A stretch of 64,000 nucleotides of DNA from Saccharothrix sp. NRRL B-16348 (GCF_001280085.1 NZ_LGED01000001.1:1-64000); one strand, 5' to 3'. Shown: positions 1-8,721, counted from the first letter of the stretch. Notes: a model not told the origin generated them from the letters alone. Numbers and translations: made by a program.

Positions 1-1449
1 GTCAACCAGACTCGCCTCATACAACGGGATCGCACGCCCCAGATCACCCGCCGTCTCGTAGGCGCCGGCGAGGTTGTTACGGGAGGCCAGCGTGTTCGGA
101 TGGTCGGGGCTGTGGAGGCGTTCGTGGCCTTGTGCGGCGCGGGTGTGCAGGGTGATGGCAGTGGCAGGATCGCCCTGGTTTTCGAGGTAGCGACCGAGGT
201 GGTCGGCGAGGGCGCAGAGCAGGGCGGTATCGGTGTCGGGGTGGGTGTGTTCCAGCAGTGCGCGAGCGTGGGGCAGCAGCGTCCGGAAGACGGGCCAGGC
301 CGCCGGGAGCCCCGGATCGACCTCGGTAAGGGTACGGACCAGGATGGCGGTGGTGGTGTCGCGGGCGTGGGCGATGTCGTCGGGGCGGCGGTAGGGGTCG
401 GAGAGGTCGTCGATGCGGGTGACGGCCTGGACCAGTCGGTGCACGCTAATCGTGTCCGCGTCGAGGGTAATCATGCTGTAGGCCGCCAGCCTGCCCAGCG
501 CCTGGACTACGTCGGGCTCCGGCGCGTTGACGCCGGCGGCGACCAGGGCGCGGGGAATCGCGTCGGAGGCGTACCACGCCAGTTGGCGCAGTAGGTGTCC
601 GGCAAGGGGAGTGTCGGCGAGGCGGTCGAGGGTGAGGTGCCAGACCCGAGCCATGGTGCGTTGGGCGTCGCCGCCCTCGGCGGTGGCGGTAAACATCTGC
701 GCCGGAAACCGTGCCAGCAGGTCGAGGTAGGCGACGGGGGTAATGCGGGTTTGGGCGAGGTAGGCGCCCACCTGTTCCACCGCCAGCGGCAGCCATCCCA
801 GCTCCTCGCACAGCCGGTCAGCGTCGGCGAGGTCCGCCTCGGGCCATTCTCCCCGCACGACACGGGTCAGCAGCTCCGCTGCTTCCGCAGGGGAGAGCAC
901 GTCGAGCTGGATCGCTTCCACGCCGCGCCAACCGCCACCTTGACGTGAGGTGATCACCACCGTGCCGGTCCGAACCCGCTCCAACAATCTCGCCGCGTCA
1001 CCGGGACCGGTGAGGTTGTCCAGCACCAGCAGCCATCCCTCGTGGGTTGCCAGCCATTGCACACCCAGGTCGGTGCGCTGCTCCGACGGCAGAGCGGCCA
1101 CGTGCGGTGCCAAGGTGCCCGCCAGGTCGGCCAGGCCGGCGTCGAGCGCGGACACGGTATCCGCGGTGATCCACCACACCAGCGTAAAGCGGTCGGCATG
1201 CAGGTGGGCGAAGCGACCGGCTAGGGCGCTCTTGCCCACTCCGCCCAACCCGTGCACCGCGACCACCACCGCCCGGCCCGAATCCGCCGCCACCCGGTCC
1301 AGACGCTCCAGCTCCCCCGCCCGACCGACGAAGAGCTCCGATCCGGCGGGAAGCCGGCTCAGCTTCGGTGCGGCGGGGACCGACTCCATGGCTGGCACGG
1401 CCGATCCGCCGACGATCAGGTCACCCTGCACCAGGGTGCCGCCCTGCAT
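1..1449 (-). CDS. NB-ARC/TPR STAND-type ATPase, C-terminus beyond the window
   Basis: This minus-strand frame stays open from about 1449 to base 1 and leaves the window. After a Gly/Thr-rich leader comes an NB-ARC NTPase module: a P-loop (GLGGVGKSALA, about 1225-1257), a WWITADT segment, kinase-2 (LLVLDN), VITSR, and a GxP-type LPLAVEQVG motif. The last visible residues (SPDHPNTLASRNNLAGAYE) are a kinesin-light-chain type TPR. Proteins of this build are signal-transduction or defence STAND ATPases that oligomerise on ligand sensing. The first in-frame standard start is ATG at 1449, with a poor ribosome site. In-frame sequence upstream (SVTGNVTGG...) looks coding and overlaps the next gene, so the two may be one frameshifted gene. 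The family is clear; trigger and effector are not visible. Confidence 0.8.
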   Translation of the reverse strand, partial: MQGGTLVQGDLIVGGSAVPAMESVPAAPKLSRLPAGSELFVGRAGELERLDRVAADSGRAVVVAVHGLGGVGKSALAGRFAHLHADRFTLVWWITADTVSALDAGLADLAGTLAPHVAALPSEQRTDLGVQWLATHEGWLLVLDNLTGPGDAARLLERVRTGTVVITSRQGGGWRGVEAIQLDVLSPAEAAELLTRVVRGEWPEADLADADRLCEELGWLPLAVEQVGAYLAQTRITPVAYLDLLARFPAQMFTATAEGGDAQRTMARVWHLTLDRLADTPLAGHLLRQLAWYASDAIPRALVAAGVNAPEPDVVQALGRLAAYSMITLDADTISVHRLVQAVTRIDDLSDPYRRPDDIAHARDTTTAILVRTLTEVDPGLPAAWPVFRTLLPHARALLEHTHPDTDTALLCALADHLGRYLENQGDPATAITLHTRAAQGHERLHSPDHPNTLASRNNLAGAYETAGDLGRAIPLYEASLVD

Positions 1450-1541
1450 GGCACCGATCGTGGGCCCCGCACCACCGGTAACGTTCCCGGTGACCGAGGC
1501 AGCCCCCGCGGCCTGCGATGCCGTTGCCGACGTGGCCGGGC

Positions 1542-1943
1542 CTACGGCCGCGCCGGCGATGAAGGGTCCGGCGGCCCTCCCACCTGACCGATGTGCACCC
1601 CGGCGGTCGACCCAGCTCCAGGACCTCCGATCACGTTCCCGTTGAACACCACTCCGCCACCGGTGGCCGTCTGAGGCACCCCCGGAGCGGACGAGGATGC
1701 GCCCGCAGCGGTGGATGGGTCTTGCGGTCTTTGACGCACCGCCACCACCAGCGCCGCCACGGCCACCAGGAGCCCGCCAATGCCGGCGAACCAGCTCAAC
1801 GCCTCCAACACCGGTCGAGCGGAGTGCTTCTCATTGGTCAGGACAACCGGCACGCCGAACCGCAACAGCGCCCATACCGCCCCAGCGAACACAGCGACAC
1901 CCGCCAACCACCAGGCACGACTTCGACTGATCGTCACGACCAT
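1542..1943 (-). CDS. small membrane protein upstream of the STAND ATPase
   Basis: A 133-residue protein starts at ATG 1943, with GGAGAGGG just before it. Residues about 7-30 and 45-65 form two hydrophobic segments (WWLAGVAVFAGAVWALL and FAGIGGLLVAVAALVVAV). The tail is Gly/Pro rich and contains the N-G-N-V-I-G-G and G-V-H-I-G motif that commonly precedes NB-ARC domains in actinobacterial STAND proteins. It ends at a TAG inside the region where the downstream NB-ARC frame is already open. Either this is a separate membrane partner, or it is the N-terminus of the NB-ARC protein separated by a -1 frameshift near the GTGGGAGGG run at about 1575. No family name can be given. Confidence 0.55.
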   Translation of the reverse strand: MVVTISRSRAWWLAGVAVFAGAVWALLRFGVPVVLTNEKHSARPVLEALSWFAGIGGLLVAVAALVVAVRQRPQDPSTAAGASSSAPGVPQTATGGGVVFNGNVIGGPGAGSTAGVHIGQVGGPPDPSSPARP

Positions 1944-2054
1944 CCCTCTCCGTAGGCGGAAACACCCCCGAACCGATAGCCGATGATCGCACCTCACCCG
2001 CAAACCGCTACGGAACCACGCCCGCCCACAGCACTCACTGCATCCCAGTGACAC

Positions 2055-2744
2055 CAGATCCGAGCATCAATCACTTACGCTGCCCTTATTGTCTTCCTGG
2101 CGAAACGGCATGGAACCGCAGCATTAGGGAACTTCAAGCTTGATCCGACCACTAGCCATAGACGTTCGCTGCCTTAGCCGAGGGCTGGCGACGCACTCTC
2201 ATACCGCAGAGCGCGTCACAGACGCTACTCGACAGCCACGAACCATCGGTGCCCATGACTCCAGGCTGCTGCGAACTCAATATCGACCTGCACTGTGCCC
2301 AGACGGTGCTGGCCAGCGTGTTCAAAGTTTCTTTTCTTCTTCAAGGCGGCCCCCTCCGGGGGCCGCTGGCCGTTCGCGCCTTCTCAGGCTGTTGTGGGCA
2401 GGCTCCGGCGATGTCCTTGGTCACGCCAACGTGGGCCTGGCGGCCCACGGGCGCGACACACGAGGCACCGGAGCCTGTCCACAACAGCCGGAGGCCACGG
2501 CCAGCGGCCCCCGCAGGGAACCGCAGAATTCCGACTCCATGCCGCTAGGTTGGGATTGCTACCGGCTCCTGGGCTCGGGACGAGCGCCGTGTGGTCGGCC
2601 TGATTAGGCTGGGCATGGCGCTCGACTGCCGCGCCCGTGGACAGCTCGATGCCTGACGGCATCGACCAGACCACAGGCTTGCCAACGAGCAATGCAATAG
2701 GCCATTGAGGCCAAGCAAGGGTCGGCGCAAGTTGGAAGGCTGCT
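2055..2744. other. intergenic stretch without a convincing gene
   Basis: About 690 bases between two minus-strand modules. The short reading frames here lack good ribosome sites and recognisable motifs. The only clear structure is the long inverted repeat at 2353-2518. Confidence 0.6.
2353..2518. repeat. long imperfect inverted repeat (cruciform-like element)
   Basis: Two arms of about 50 bp (2353-2408 and 2468-2518) are reverse complements with few mismatches. The inner 22 bp (2387-2408 against 2468-2489) differ at one pair, and the outer part shares GGGGGCCGCTGGCCG. The 60-base loop contains a smaller perfect hairpin, GTGGGCC-TGGC-GGCCCAC. No transposase lies beside it. It could be a MITE/REP-like element or a strong terminator for neighbouring transcripts. 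Confidence 0.75.
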
Positions 2745-3620
2745 TCATCGCCTCTTGCCAGCTTTCGTGGAAATCGCTAGAACCGCAGCCTTGACACTGG
2801 CTGAAAGCCTTTTCAAATTGCCGTCTGCACGCCCGGAAGTCAAATCTGTCGAACTTCCAAGCTGCCTCACCAAACGATTCAAGCGCGGCCTGTCATTACG
2901 TCCGTTCCCCGTTAGCAAACCACCCTGTATCCAACTCCAAACAATACTTCGAACAATCTCATTGTTTGAGTCGCGCACAAGGTTCAAGGTAATGGAAGCA
3001 ACGACCTGAAGGCAGTGTAGATCTATATTAGCTTCCAATGACTTTGTGGTGCCAATCCCGAGCTTCGCCGCATTGGAGGAGTTGATTACACCATGGGAAT
3101 GTATGAGGGAATGCCGGAGTTGGCACAACTTCTCGTAGTCTTCAATCGATCGCTCAAGCGAGGATTTCGATGGCACTTTAACCTGCAGTCGACCATCGAG
3201 CTGGCTTTTGATCGTACCTGGCTCACTGAAAGAAACTCGCTCGGTAAGGGCACTTTCCAGGGAGTCTTTGTGGTAGTAGTCAAGAGCTCCAAATGGAATC
3301 ATTTGCTGATTATTTGCTTGTCGGATTATTGGACATAGTGCGACGCACCGTGAGATCATCTGGCGGAAATAGAGTTCTGTCGCACTTACGTAGCCAAGAA
3401 GAAGTTGTCCACCAAGGAGATTCTGAAGTTCAACGTCAACATGCCCACTCTGCACCAGGGAGGCCAGCTTATTCAAACCCTGATGTGCGTCGTAGAAGGT
3501 GTCTATCGGCGACTCGGAGGAGGTGCGGCTCAGGCTTGATACGAACACCGACCAATCGGCGGTTATCGACGCTGGTTGCGCGCACAGATTCAGTGCCTCG
3601 ATCGCTGTATGTCTAGACAC
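2745..3620 (-). CDS. HEPN-like putative ribonuclease, partner of the upstream ATPase
   Basis: A 291-residue protein with no confident family match. It is mostly helical and carries an R-x4-H motif at residues 169-174 (LRHSLIHSHG), the active-site signature of HEPN RNases found in toxin and abortive-infection systems. The likely start is GTG 3620: GGAGGAG lies seven bases upstream, and the start overlaps the ATPase stop by 8 bp, implying translational coupling. An in-frame ATG at 3674 has no such support. Base composition is visibly AT-richer than the rest of the window, suggesting transfer. HEPN assignment rests on one motif plus context. The protein could instead be a helical adaptor; catalytic activity is inferred, not shown. 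Confidence 0.6.
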   Translation of the reverse strand: MSRHTAIEALNLCAQPASITADWSVFVSSLSRTSSESPIDTFYDAHQGLNKLASLVQSGHVDVELQNLLGGQLLLGYVSATELYFRQMISRCVALCPIIRQANNQQMIPFGALDYYHKDSLESALTERVSFSEPGTIKSQLDGRLQVKVPSKSSLERSIEDYEKLCQLRHSLIHSHGVINSSNAAKLGIGTTKSLEANIDLHCLQVVASITLNLVRDSNNEIVRSIVWSWIQGGLLTGNGRNDRPRLNRLVRQLGSSTDLTSGRADGNLKRLSASVKAAVLAISTKAGKRR

Positions 3621-5295
3621 TGACGAACTCCTCCGCAAGCGAGTAGATTCGCCTTGCCCATACTGGGCCGACACGCTGCGCCTTGCTGATCTCAGCTAGA
3701 CCACGGTCGCGGATTAGATCTTCGATCTTGTGCATTCCCTGAGCATTAAGTGCGTGGAGCTTCTTCTTCGGTAGAGCAAGTTCTTCGATAGGCGTAGCCA
3801 TAAGTTCTTCAAATCGACTAGCATCAACCAGTTCGGCACCGCAAAAACTGCAGAATCGAGCGTTCTCCATCACTCGGGGTGTTCCGCAAGCTGCACAGTT
3901 TGCTACGACAAGCTGACATTCCTCCGCCTGCTTGGTAGTGAAGATCCCCTCGCTGCCAACTCGCTTGTAGGTCCCTGTTCGAGATTTTTTCACGAGGGCG
4001 CTTGCCCGCTGCTCGAGCGTGGGGTTTTGGCCGAACCTCAGCGCACCCGCAGCGGTAAGCAGGCATCCATGTATTGAGTACTTGCTGTAGCGGTCGGTTC
4101 CATGACTTACGGCCTCGTTCGTACTGCGAACGAGGCCAGCATACTCAAGGAGACCCAGGACTGTTACAAGTCGCGCATCGATGGGCTGACGGATGGCAAT
4201 ATCAAGAACCTGTGCGTGAGGAGAAACCCTATGTCGTGTCTCGTTTAGCTCTCTGATTAGAACGAGAAGCTTGTTTAGCACCCCTTCGCCCGCTTCGACG
4301 TAATGTCGATAGCGAGGCAACTTTCTTGAGAGCGAGCGATGCAAATCACGAAGTTGATCGGCGTTTTGAGCAATCGTATTGTTGGCCACCTGTGCAGAAC
4401 GCTCAGGGCGGGAATTCCAGTTCTCAAGATAAGTTTCAATTAGCGCAAAGAACGTTCTAGGCACTCCAAAGGAAGCGGCAGCGAAGAGTGACACCACACC
4501 GGACGATATCTTGTCCCTAATCTCGGGCGGCAGCCTTCTTTCGTAGATCAACCTCATAAAACTGAGATACTCTGAGCCTTCAACTGGAACCCATGCATGA
4601 ACGAGCTTCGCATCATGGCCTACGTGAAAGTTTGGACTGAATTCTGTTACGCCTGGATAGATTGCAGCTTTATAGGTGACTGCAGGTGTCCGAAGGTTGC
4701 GAAGGTACTCAAAAAATACCCGCTGCTGTTCCGGGACGAACGCATGGGCAGCATCATCGAGAAGTAGCACCACTCGCTTAGCATTGATTCTTTCAGCCCA
4801 TGCCTCAAGTGCATGGGTTAGCGCTGTAGGACCTGGTAGGTCAGGGCGGGCCGCGTGGGGATTACGCTCTGCTGAGTCGATAAAAAACCGGGCGATTTCG
4901 CTTTGCCTGTCGAGTTCCGGCTCCTCGACACCCAGCTTTTCAAAAGTGTCATGAACCGCAACGATCACTTTGGCGACTAGCCAGTCCTGAAAGAACCCGT
5001 CCGCGTCGGAGCGTTGATTAAATGCGGGTTCCGTAAACATCGAACGTCCGTAATTGACGTAGACCGGAAGCGCTGACCCGCGTTTGCGAATCTCCGCTGC
5101 CGCTCGAAGAAGAAGCGTCGTCTTCCCGCACCCTCGTGGCCCGGACAGCAACTTCGGTCCCTGCGTTTGAAGCTGACGGAGGATCTGTTCATCGTGAGGA
5201 GTGGGGGCGGTCCAAGCCTCGAACTCTTCCTGAGTGAGGTTCTCCGCCCGCTCCTCAAACAGCGAGAGTTGATCTTCTCCCACGAACATTGTCAT
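3613..5295 (-). CDS. P-loop ATPase with zinc ribbon and HhH-like C-terminus
   Basis: A 560-residue ATPase. The N-terminal NTPase core has Walker A GPRGCGKTT (52-60) and Walker B VVLLLDDAAH (175-184), and resembles the ORC/Cdc6-like AAA group in layout. A helical, winged-helix-like region follows (about 340-430). A CxxC...CxxC zinc ribbon lies at 467-485 (CAACG, CSFCG). The last 50 residues look like a helix-hairpin-helix fold (GMHKIEDLI...RVGPVWARRI), as in DNA-binding proteins. ATG 5295 has GAGGAA five bases upstream. The gene overlaps the HEPN-like gene, so both are one operon. A sensor ATPase paired with a HEPN effector is a plausible phage-defence module; this is inference from architecture. 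Confidence 0.75.
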   Translation of the reverse strand: MTMFVGEDQLSLFEERAENLTQEEFEAWTAPTPHDEQILRQLQTQGPKLLSGPRGCGKTTLLLRAAAEIRKRGSALPVYVNYGRSMFTEPAFNQRSDADGFFQDWLVAKVIVAVHDTFEKLGVEEPELDRQSEIARFFIDSAERNPHAARPDLPGPTALTHALEAWAERINAKRVVLLLDDAAHAFVPEQQRVFFEYLRNLRTPAVTYKAAIYPGVTEFSPNFHVGHDAKLVHAWVPVEGSEYLSFMRLIYERRLPPEIRDKISSGVVSLFAAASFGVPRTFFALIETYLENWNSRPERSAQVANNTIAQNADQLRDLHRSLSRKLPRYRHYVEAGEGVLNKLLVLIRELNETRHRVSPHAQVLDIAIRQPIDARLVTVLGLLEYAGLVRSTNEAVSHGTDRYSKYSIHGCLLTAAGALRFGQNPTLEQRASALVKKSRTGTYKRVGSEGIFTTKQAEECQLVVANCAACGTPRVMENARFCSFCGAELVDASRFEELMATPIEELALPKKKLHALNAQGMHKIEDLIRDRGLAEISKAQRVGPVWARRIYSLAEEFVSV

Positions 5296-5330
5296 GTTGT
5301 TCCTCGCGACTGGGTCAGCTCAGTCGACAG

Positions 5331-5353
5331 AACATACCAGTCTTAGGTATGTT
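5331..5353 (-). promoter_or_regulatory. palindromic operator/promoter of the ATPase-HEPN operon
   Basis: AACATACC and GGTATGTT form a perfect 8-bp inverted repeat with a 7-base spacer, about 40 bases before the ATPase start. TATGTT within it, read on the minus strand, could serve as a -10 element, so a bound repressor would block transcription. No regulator gene is adjacent. Confidence 0.5.
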
Positions 5354-5625
5354 TTGCGATGATCCTGCGCCTCTCCGGTCAGCTCTAGTGCCGCTACCAC
5401 CAGGACGGGTTGCTATGTCAGTTCAAGCATAGGAAGCCTAGCGGCGCTTGGGCGGCTGCGGACATCCAGTGAACGACGGGTAGTCCGAAGCGCAGAGCGG
5501 CAAGTCGACGTGTGCGATAAAAGGTGCTGACGTGGCGACCTTCAGAACCTTCCGACCCTGAGGAGGCGAGTTGGCGGAGCTGATCCTCACCGCCTCTGTA
5601 GTGATGCGACTGCAACCGACCCGAC

Positions 5626-6246
5626 TCAGCCGCCGATCTCCCAGACCCAGCCGCGGTTCGGGCCACCAGTGCTGTAGGCCGCCGCGATGGAAGACACGGA
5701 CTCCGGCACTTCGACCTCGACCGTGCCGGTGTAGCGGGAGTTGGGGAGGATGGTGTTGGAGAGCCTCGTCTCGTAGGACGTGCACATCCCCGGTTGGGCG
5801 TCGTGAACGAAGCCGTCTGCTCCGAGGCCCTTGAGCGAGTACGGGTTGAAGATCATCGGTGCTGCGGCTTCTCCATCCGGGCTGAGTGCGCCGGTCGTGA
5901 GTGACACGTGCAGTACGAGGGTCTTCCGGCCGGACGCTGCCTTGGTGCCGTACTGGTCACACTGCGGCGAAACTTCGATCTTGTCTACCGTGAACTTGAT
6001 GGCACAGGACTCGATGTCGTTGGTGCAGTCCAAGCCACCGACCTGACCGACCTTCTTCGGCAGGAAGCCCTGAGCCGTCAGTTCCTGCTTCGGCGTGGTC
6101 GCAACAGTGGTCGTAGTGCTGCCGCTGCTCGGCGTGGGCGCAGGGGCGGGATTGGCTGCGGTCGGGCCGGTGCAGGCACACAGAGCCAAGGCGAGTGCGA
6201 TGACGCCGGCGGCGGCTGCGGTAGGACGGCGTCGGGCGGTGATCAT
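5626..6246 (-). CDS. secreted lipoprotein, DUF4352-like
   Basis: A 206-residue protein starts at ATG 6246, with GAGGAG about ten bases upstream; a TTG at 6270 is also in frame. The N-terminus has Arg residues, a hydrophobic stretch and the lipobox ALCAC, then a long Pro/Ser/Thr linker. From about residue 70 a beta-rich domain follows (FTVDKIEVSPQ..., KTLVLHVSLTTG..., YTGTVEVEVPES), like the immunoglobulin-like fold of DUF4352 extracellular lipoproteins. It is monocistronic. Function unknown; the family match is by overall pattern. Confidence 0.65.
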   Translation of the reverse strand: MITARRRPTAAAAGVIALALALCACTGPTAANPAPAPTPSSGSTTTTVATTPKQELTAQGFLPKKVGQVGGLDCTNDIESCAIKFTVDKIEVSPQCDQYGTKAASGRKTLVLHVSLTTGALSPDGEAAAPMIFNPYSLKGLGADGFVHDAQPGMCTSYETRLSNTILPNSRYTGTVEVEVPESVSSIAAAYSTGGPNRGWVWEIGG

Positions 6247-7110
6247 GGGCGTATGGCTCCTCAGCAGCAACCGAGACGGTTTGCAGGTATGGCTTCGGCT
6301 TCATCGGGTGCCGTTGCTGAGCGTTAGCTCCATTCACTCTAAAGGACGTATGACCTCATGGGCTTGTTACTCTAGCGGCCGTAATTGATGACCAAGAGTG
6401 ACACTTCACCGACAACTTACTCGCCATTTGCGAGCTTGATTCGCGTTTACCTTGCGGTACCCATGGTTGATTGCAGGCATGAACAGCGTGGAGGACCTGC
6501 CGCTGTGCGTCGGCAGGTCGCCTGACAGTCTCAGTGATCAAGGTCAACACGATGACACTTGATCCCCCCATCCGGTCTCCACACCCGTCAACTGCCTTCT
6601 GGCAGTCTGAGAGCCATGGCGCGACAGAACGTCTCGGCTGAACTGGCAGCGAGCCACGGCTTGCCCGGACTGCTCGGTATCAGCCCGGATCGCAAGCAGG
6701 TGTGCGTAGAACTCGACCTTCCCCAGCGCAAGGACCGCATCCCGAAGAGCTTCCTCCCCAGGACTCGAAGCCCTCGTTATCGGCTTCCAGGTACGACTGT
6801 CCGAGTCATCGTCTGCGTCGACGGCCAAGCACCTCGCAGGGATCAGCGACGACTACGTATGCGCCTGGCTGCGGAAAGACGATCTTGATCACTTTCTTGT
6901 GAGCCTTGCCGCGTTCATCAAAGGTGCAACCATCCCGCGCACGGGCACAACGAGTGAAGAGGCCATCAAGACAAGAGTTGGTGAGCAGTAGCCGAAGGTC
7001 ACTGCAAGGCACTACACGGGAGCTAGACCGCGCTTGCAACTCGTCGACACGCCTGACCAGCAAGAGCAAAGCCCTTGGTTACCCCCGACAAACGACAACA
7101 GGCAACAGAA
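6247..7110. other. gene-poor stretch, probably decayed mobile-element DNA
   Basis: About 860 bases with no intact gene I can support on either strand. One start-less frame that reads like protein is listed separately (6711-6989). The stretch ends just left of a tRNA 3' fragment, the position expected for the eroded end of an integrative element. Confidence 0.5.
6711..6989 (+). pseudogene. start-less coding remnant, function unknown
   Basis: After a TAG near 6708 the frame is open to TAG at 6987-6989 without an ATG or GTG start. It encodes a plausible soluble segment (GLEALVIGFQVRL..., ISDDYVCAWLRKDDLDHFL...). A frame starting at ATG 6616 (MARQNVSAELAASHG) runs ahead of it and could be its 5' part if one frameshift is allowed. 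No family recognised. Low confidence that it was ever a gene. Confidence 0.3.
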
Positions 7111-7566
7111 CTAGTCCGTCCGCAATGGACATTTACGCTTGCGAACTGTGCAGGTGACCGTAGGTGATGGAAGACACCGTTCGGCGACAGACTCGCAAGA
7201 TCCACAACCTTCGGGTTCAGGGTTCGAGTCCCTGGCGGCCCACCACTCAGTGAGGCGACGGCCGCTGTGCTCCTCGTCGGCGACCTCGGAGATCCAGGCC
7301 GGTAGCTCGATGCCGTGACGCTCGAGCAGGTAGCGGCGGATCTCGTGCAGAGCACGCCGCTCCTTCCTGATCCGCTGCTCACGTCCGCGGACCACCCGAT
7401 CGGATACCTGCGCCCCGAGCAGGAAACCGAGGGCGAAGACCGCGCAACCGACGAGTGCCGTCAAGCGGAGGCAAAGGCCCACGTCGGCGCACTCGTCCGC
7501 GATCAGGGGATCCACCGGCACGAAGACGGCCACTCGGCTCGGGCGCCAATGCTCGATCCAGGACAT
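7111..7566 (-). CDS. single-pass membrane protein with 3' end replaced by tRNA-scar sequence
   Basis: A 151-residue reading frame starts at ATG 7566 with AGGAAGG nine bases upstream. Residues about 35-58 are hydrophobic (LTALVGCAVFALGFLLGAQV), followed by a basic, coiled-coil-like stretch (REQRIRKERRALHEIRRYL). Beyond about residue 107 the frame reads antisense through the tRNA 3' fragment, giving WWAARDSNPEP, the usual translation artefact of a tRNA end. The original C-terminus was therefore probably changed by an integration event. Function unknown. Confidence 0.5.
   Translation of the reverse strand: MSWIEHWRPSRVAVFVPVDPLIADECADVGLCLRLTALVGCAVFALGFLLGAQVSDRVVRGREQRIRKERRALHEIRRYLLERHGIELPAWISEVADEEHSGRRLTEWWAARDSNPEPEGCGSCESVAERCLPSPTVTCTVRKRKCPLRTD
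7190..7245 (+). other. tRNA 3'-end fragment, probable attachment-site (att) scar
   Basis: The segment holds an intact T arm (CAGGG 7218-7222, loop TTCGAGT, CCCTG 7230-7234), acceptor 3' strand GCGGCCC (7235-7241), discriminator A and encoded CCA (7243-7245). A small hairpin AACC-TTCG-GGTT (7206-7217) abuts the T stem where a class II tRNA (Leu/Ser) has its long variable arm. The matching 5' acceptor GGGCCGC is absent upstream, so this is not a functional tRNA. Integrative elements that enter at tRNA 3' ends leave such fragments; the orientation would place the element to the left. Confidence 0.7.
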
Positions 7567-7757
7567 TCGGCAATACCTTCCTGATGGCAGTAACCCCAAA
7601 GAGATCACCCGTTAGAACGACGGATCCCGCCTGACGAAGCAGATGCCCCGACGTACTCTGACGACGTTTTGACGAGCTGCTGGGGGCGGTCGGTCTGTCG
7701 GAAAGGTTTGTAACCGACCGCTCATGATCTTGGCCAGCGGCAAGACCGCCAAGGTTT

Positions 7758-7802
7758 CTTGCTACCAGGGAAGCAAGGGGCAAGGTGGCGGAGCAAGGTT
7801 GC
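7758..7802. promoter_or_regulatory. repeated GCAAG boxes upstream of the XRE-type regulator
   Basis: CTTGCT (7758-7763) and AGCAAG (7772-7777) form a 6-bp inverted repeat with an 8-base spacer; GCAAGGTTGC (7793-7802) is a second palindrome on the same core. Both lie 25-70 bases before ATG 7828, a likely place for autoregulation. Confidence 0.35.
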
Positions 7803-7827
7803 ACACGTTGACAAGGGGCAATCAGGA

Positions 7828-8721
7828 ATGGCGGACGAAGCGAGAGATAGACGCGCACTTCAACTCGGCGCGGAGTTGAAGCGCGTTCGCGAACGTGCGG
7901 GAAGAACGGGTAGTCAGATACCGAAGGTCCACACTCCGGGAGAGTTCTACAGCGACACGCAGGTTTCCCAAGCGGAAACGGGGAAGGTGGTCGCCTCGGA
8001 GCAACTCGTCGAGGGTTACGTCGCCATCGGGGCCAATCGGGCAGGATTGGTCCGGCTTCGCGACGCCGCACTGGACGGGAAAGCGGCCACGAGAAAGACG
8101 GAACGGCTCACCCGGGCGCCGGAGGCCGAGTTGACCGCGGACGCCTCCATCGACGAGATCCGGGGGTGCTATTCGATAGACAGCGTCGAGCACATCGTCA
8201 CCTACGGGGAGCGGGGCGTGCTGAAGCACTGGACGACCGTGACCCGCATCCGCTGCGCATCGCCCACCGTGAAGTACTTCGCGTTCAGCGGCAACTACGC
8301 CGCGGATCAACGGCGCGGGGTGCTGACGGTCGCCAAGAGTGGCGACTGGTCGATTGCGCGGAGCGCCGAGAGCGAGAAGGGAGCGCTCGACGTCGTCGTC
8401 GAGTTGGCGCGACCGGTGAAGCAGGCCGAGACACCGTTCTTCGACGTCGTGCACCGCTTCGACGTGCGATCCGACTCGACCGCGGAACCGCACCTGAGCG
8501 AATTCGTCCCGCACTTCCGGGACCGCACCGCCTACCGGGTGCAGTTCGAGCCCTCCGCCGGCCCGCAGCGGATCTGGCACATCCGCTCGAACGACGCCGC
8601 CGCCGCGCTGCGCGACCCGACCGACGAACAACTGCTCTCGTGCAATGGTCACGGGTTCTACCACTGCGACTTCCGCGAGATCGATCGCGAGTTCGTCGGC
8701 CTGGCGTGGAATTGGAGATGA
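7828..8721 (+). CDS. XRE-like helix-turn-helix regulator with unknown C-terminal domain
   Basis: A 297-residue protein starts at ATG 7828 (MADEARDRR), chosen because the following helices match an HTH fold; an upstream in-frame start at 7759 would add 23 residues that overlap the palindromic boxes. Residues about 8-70 form a Cro/CI-type domain (LQLGAELKRVRERAG..., VSQAETGKVVAS). The remaining 220 residues form a beta-rich domain (VEHIVTYGERGVLKHWTTVTRI..., FFDVVHRFDVRSD...) seen in actinobacterial regulators of unknown ligand. It stands alone immediately right of the att-like scar. Confidence 0.6.
   Translation: MADEARDRRALQLGAELKRVRERAGRTGSQIPKVHTPGEFYSDTQVSQAETGKVVASEQLVEGYVAIGANRAGLVRLRDAALDGKAATRKTERLTRAPEAELTADASIDEIRGCYSIDSVEHIVTYGERGVLKHWTTVTRIRCASPTVKYFAFSGNYAADQRRGVLTVAKSGDWSIARSAESEKGALDVVVELARPVKQAETPFFDVVHRFDVRSDSTAEPHLSEFVPHFRDRTAYRVQFEPSAGPQRIWHIRSNDAAAALRDPTDEQLLSCNGHGFYHCDFREIDREFVGLAWNWR

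Noticed and set aside
2140..2607. Plus-strand 155-codon ORF in the gap before the HEPN-like gene
   Set aside because: It runs through the inverted repeat, has poor start context and no motif.
6806..7069. Minus-strand ORF as a possible integrase remnant
   Set aside because: No tyrosine-recombinase R..H-R-Y motifs visible; it overlaps a better-looking plus-strand remnant.
7190..7245. A functional tRNA gene
   Set aside because: No 5' acceptor strand or D arm can be found upstream, so only a 3' fragment is supported.
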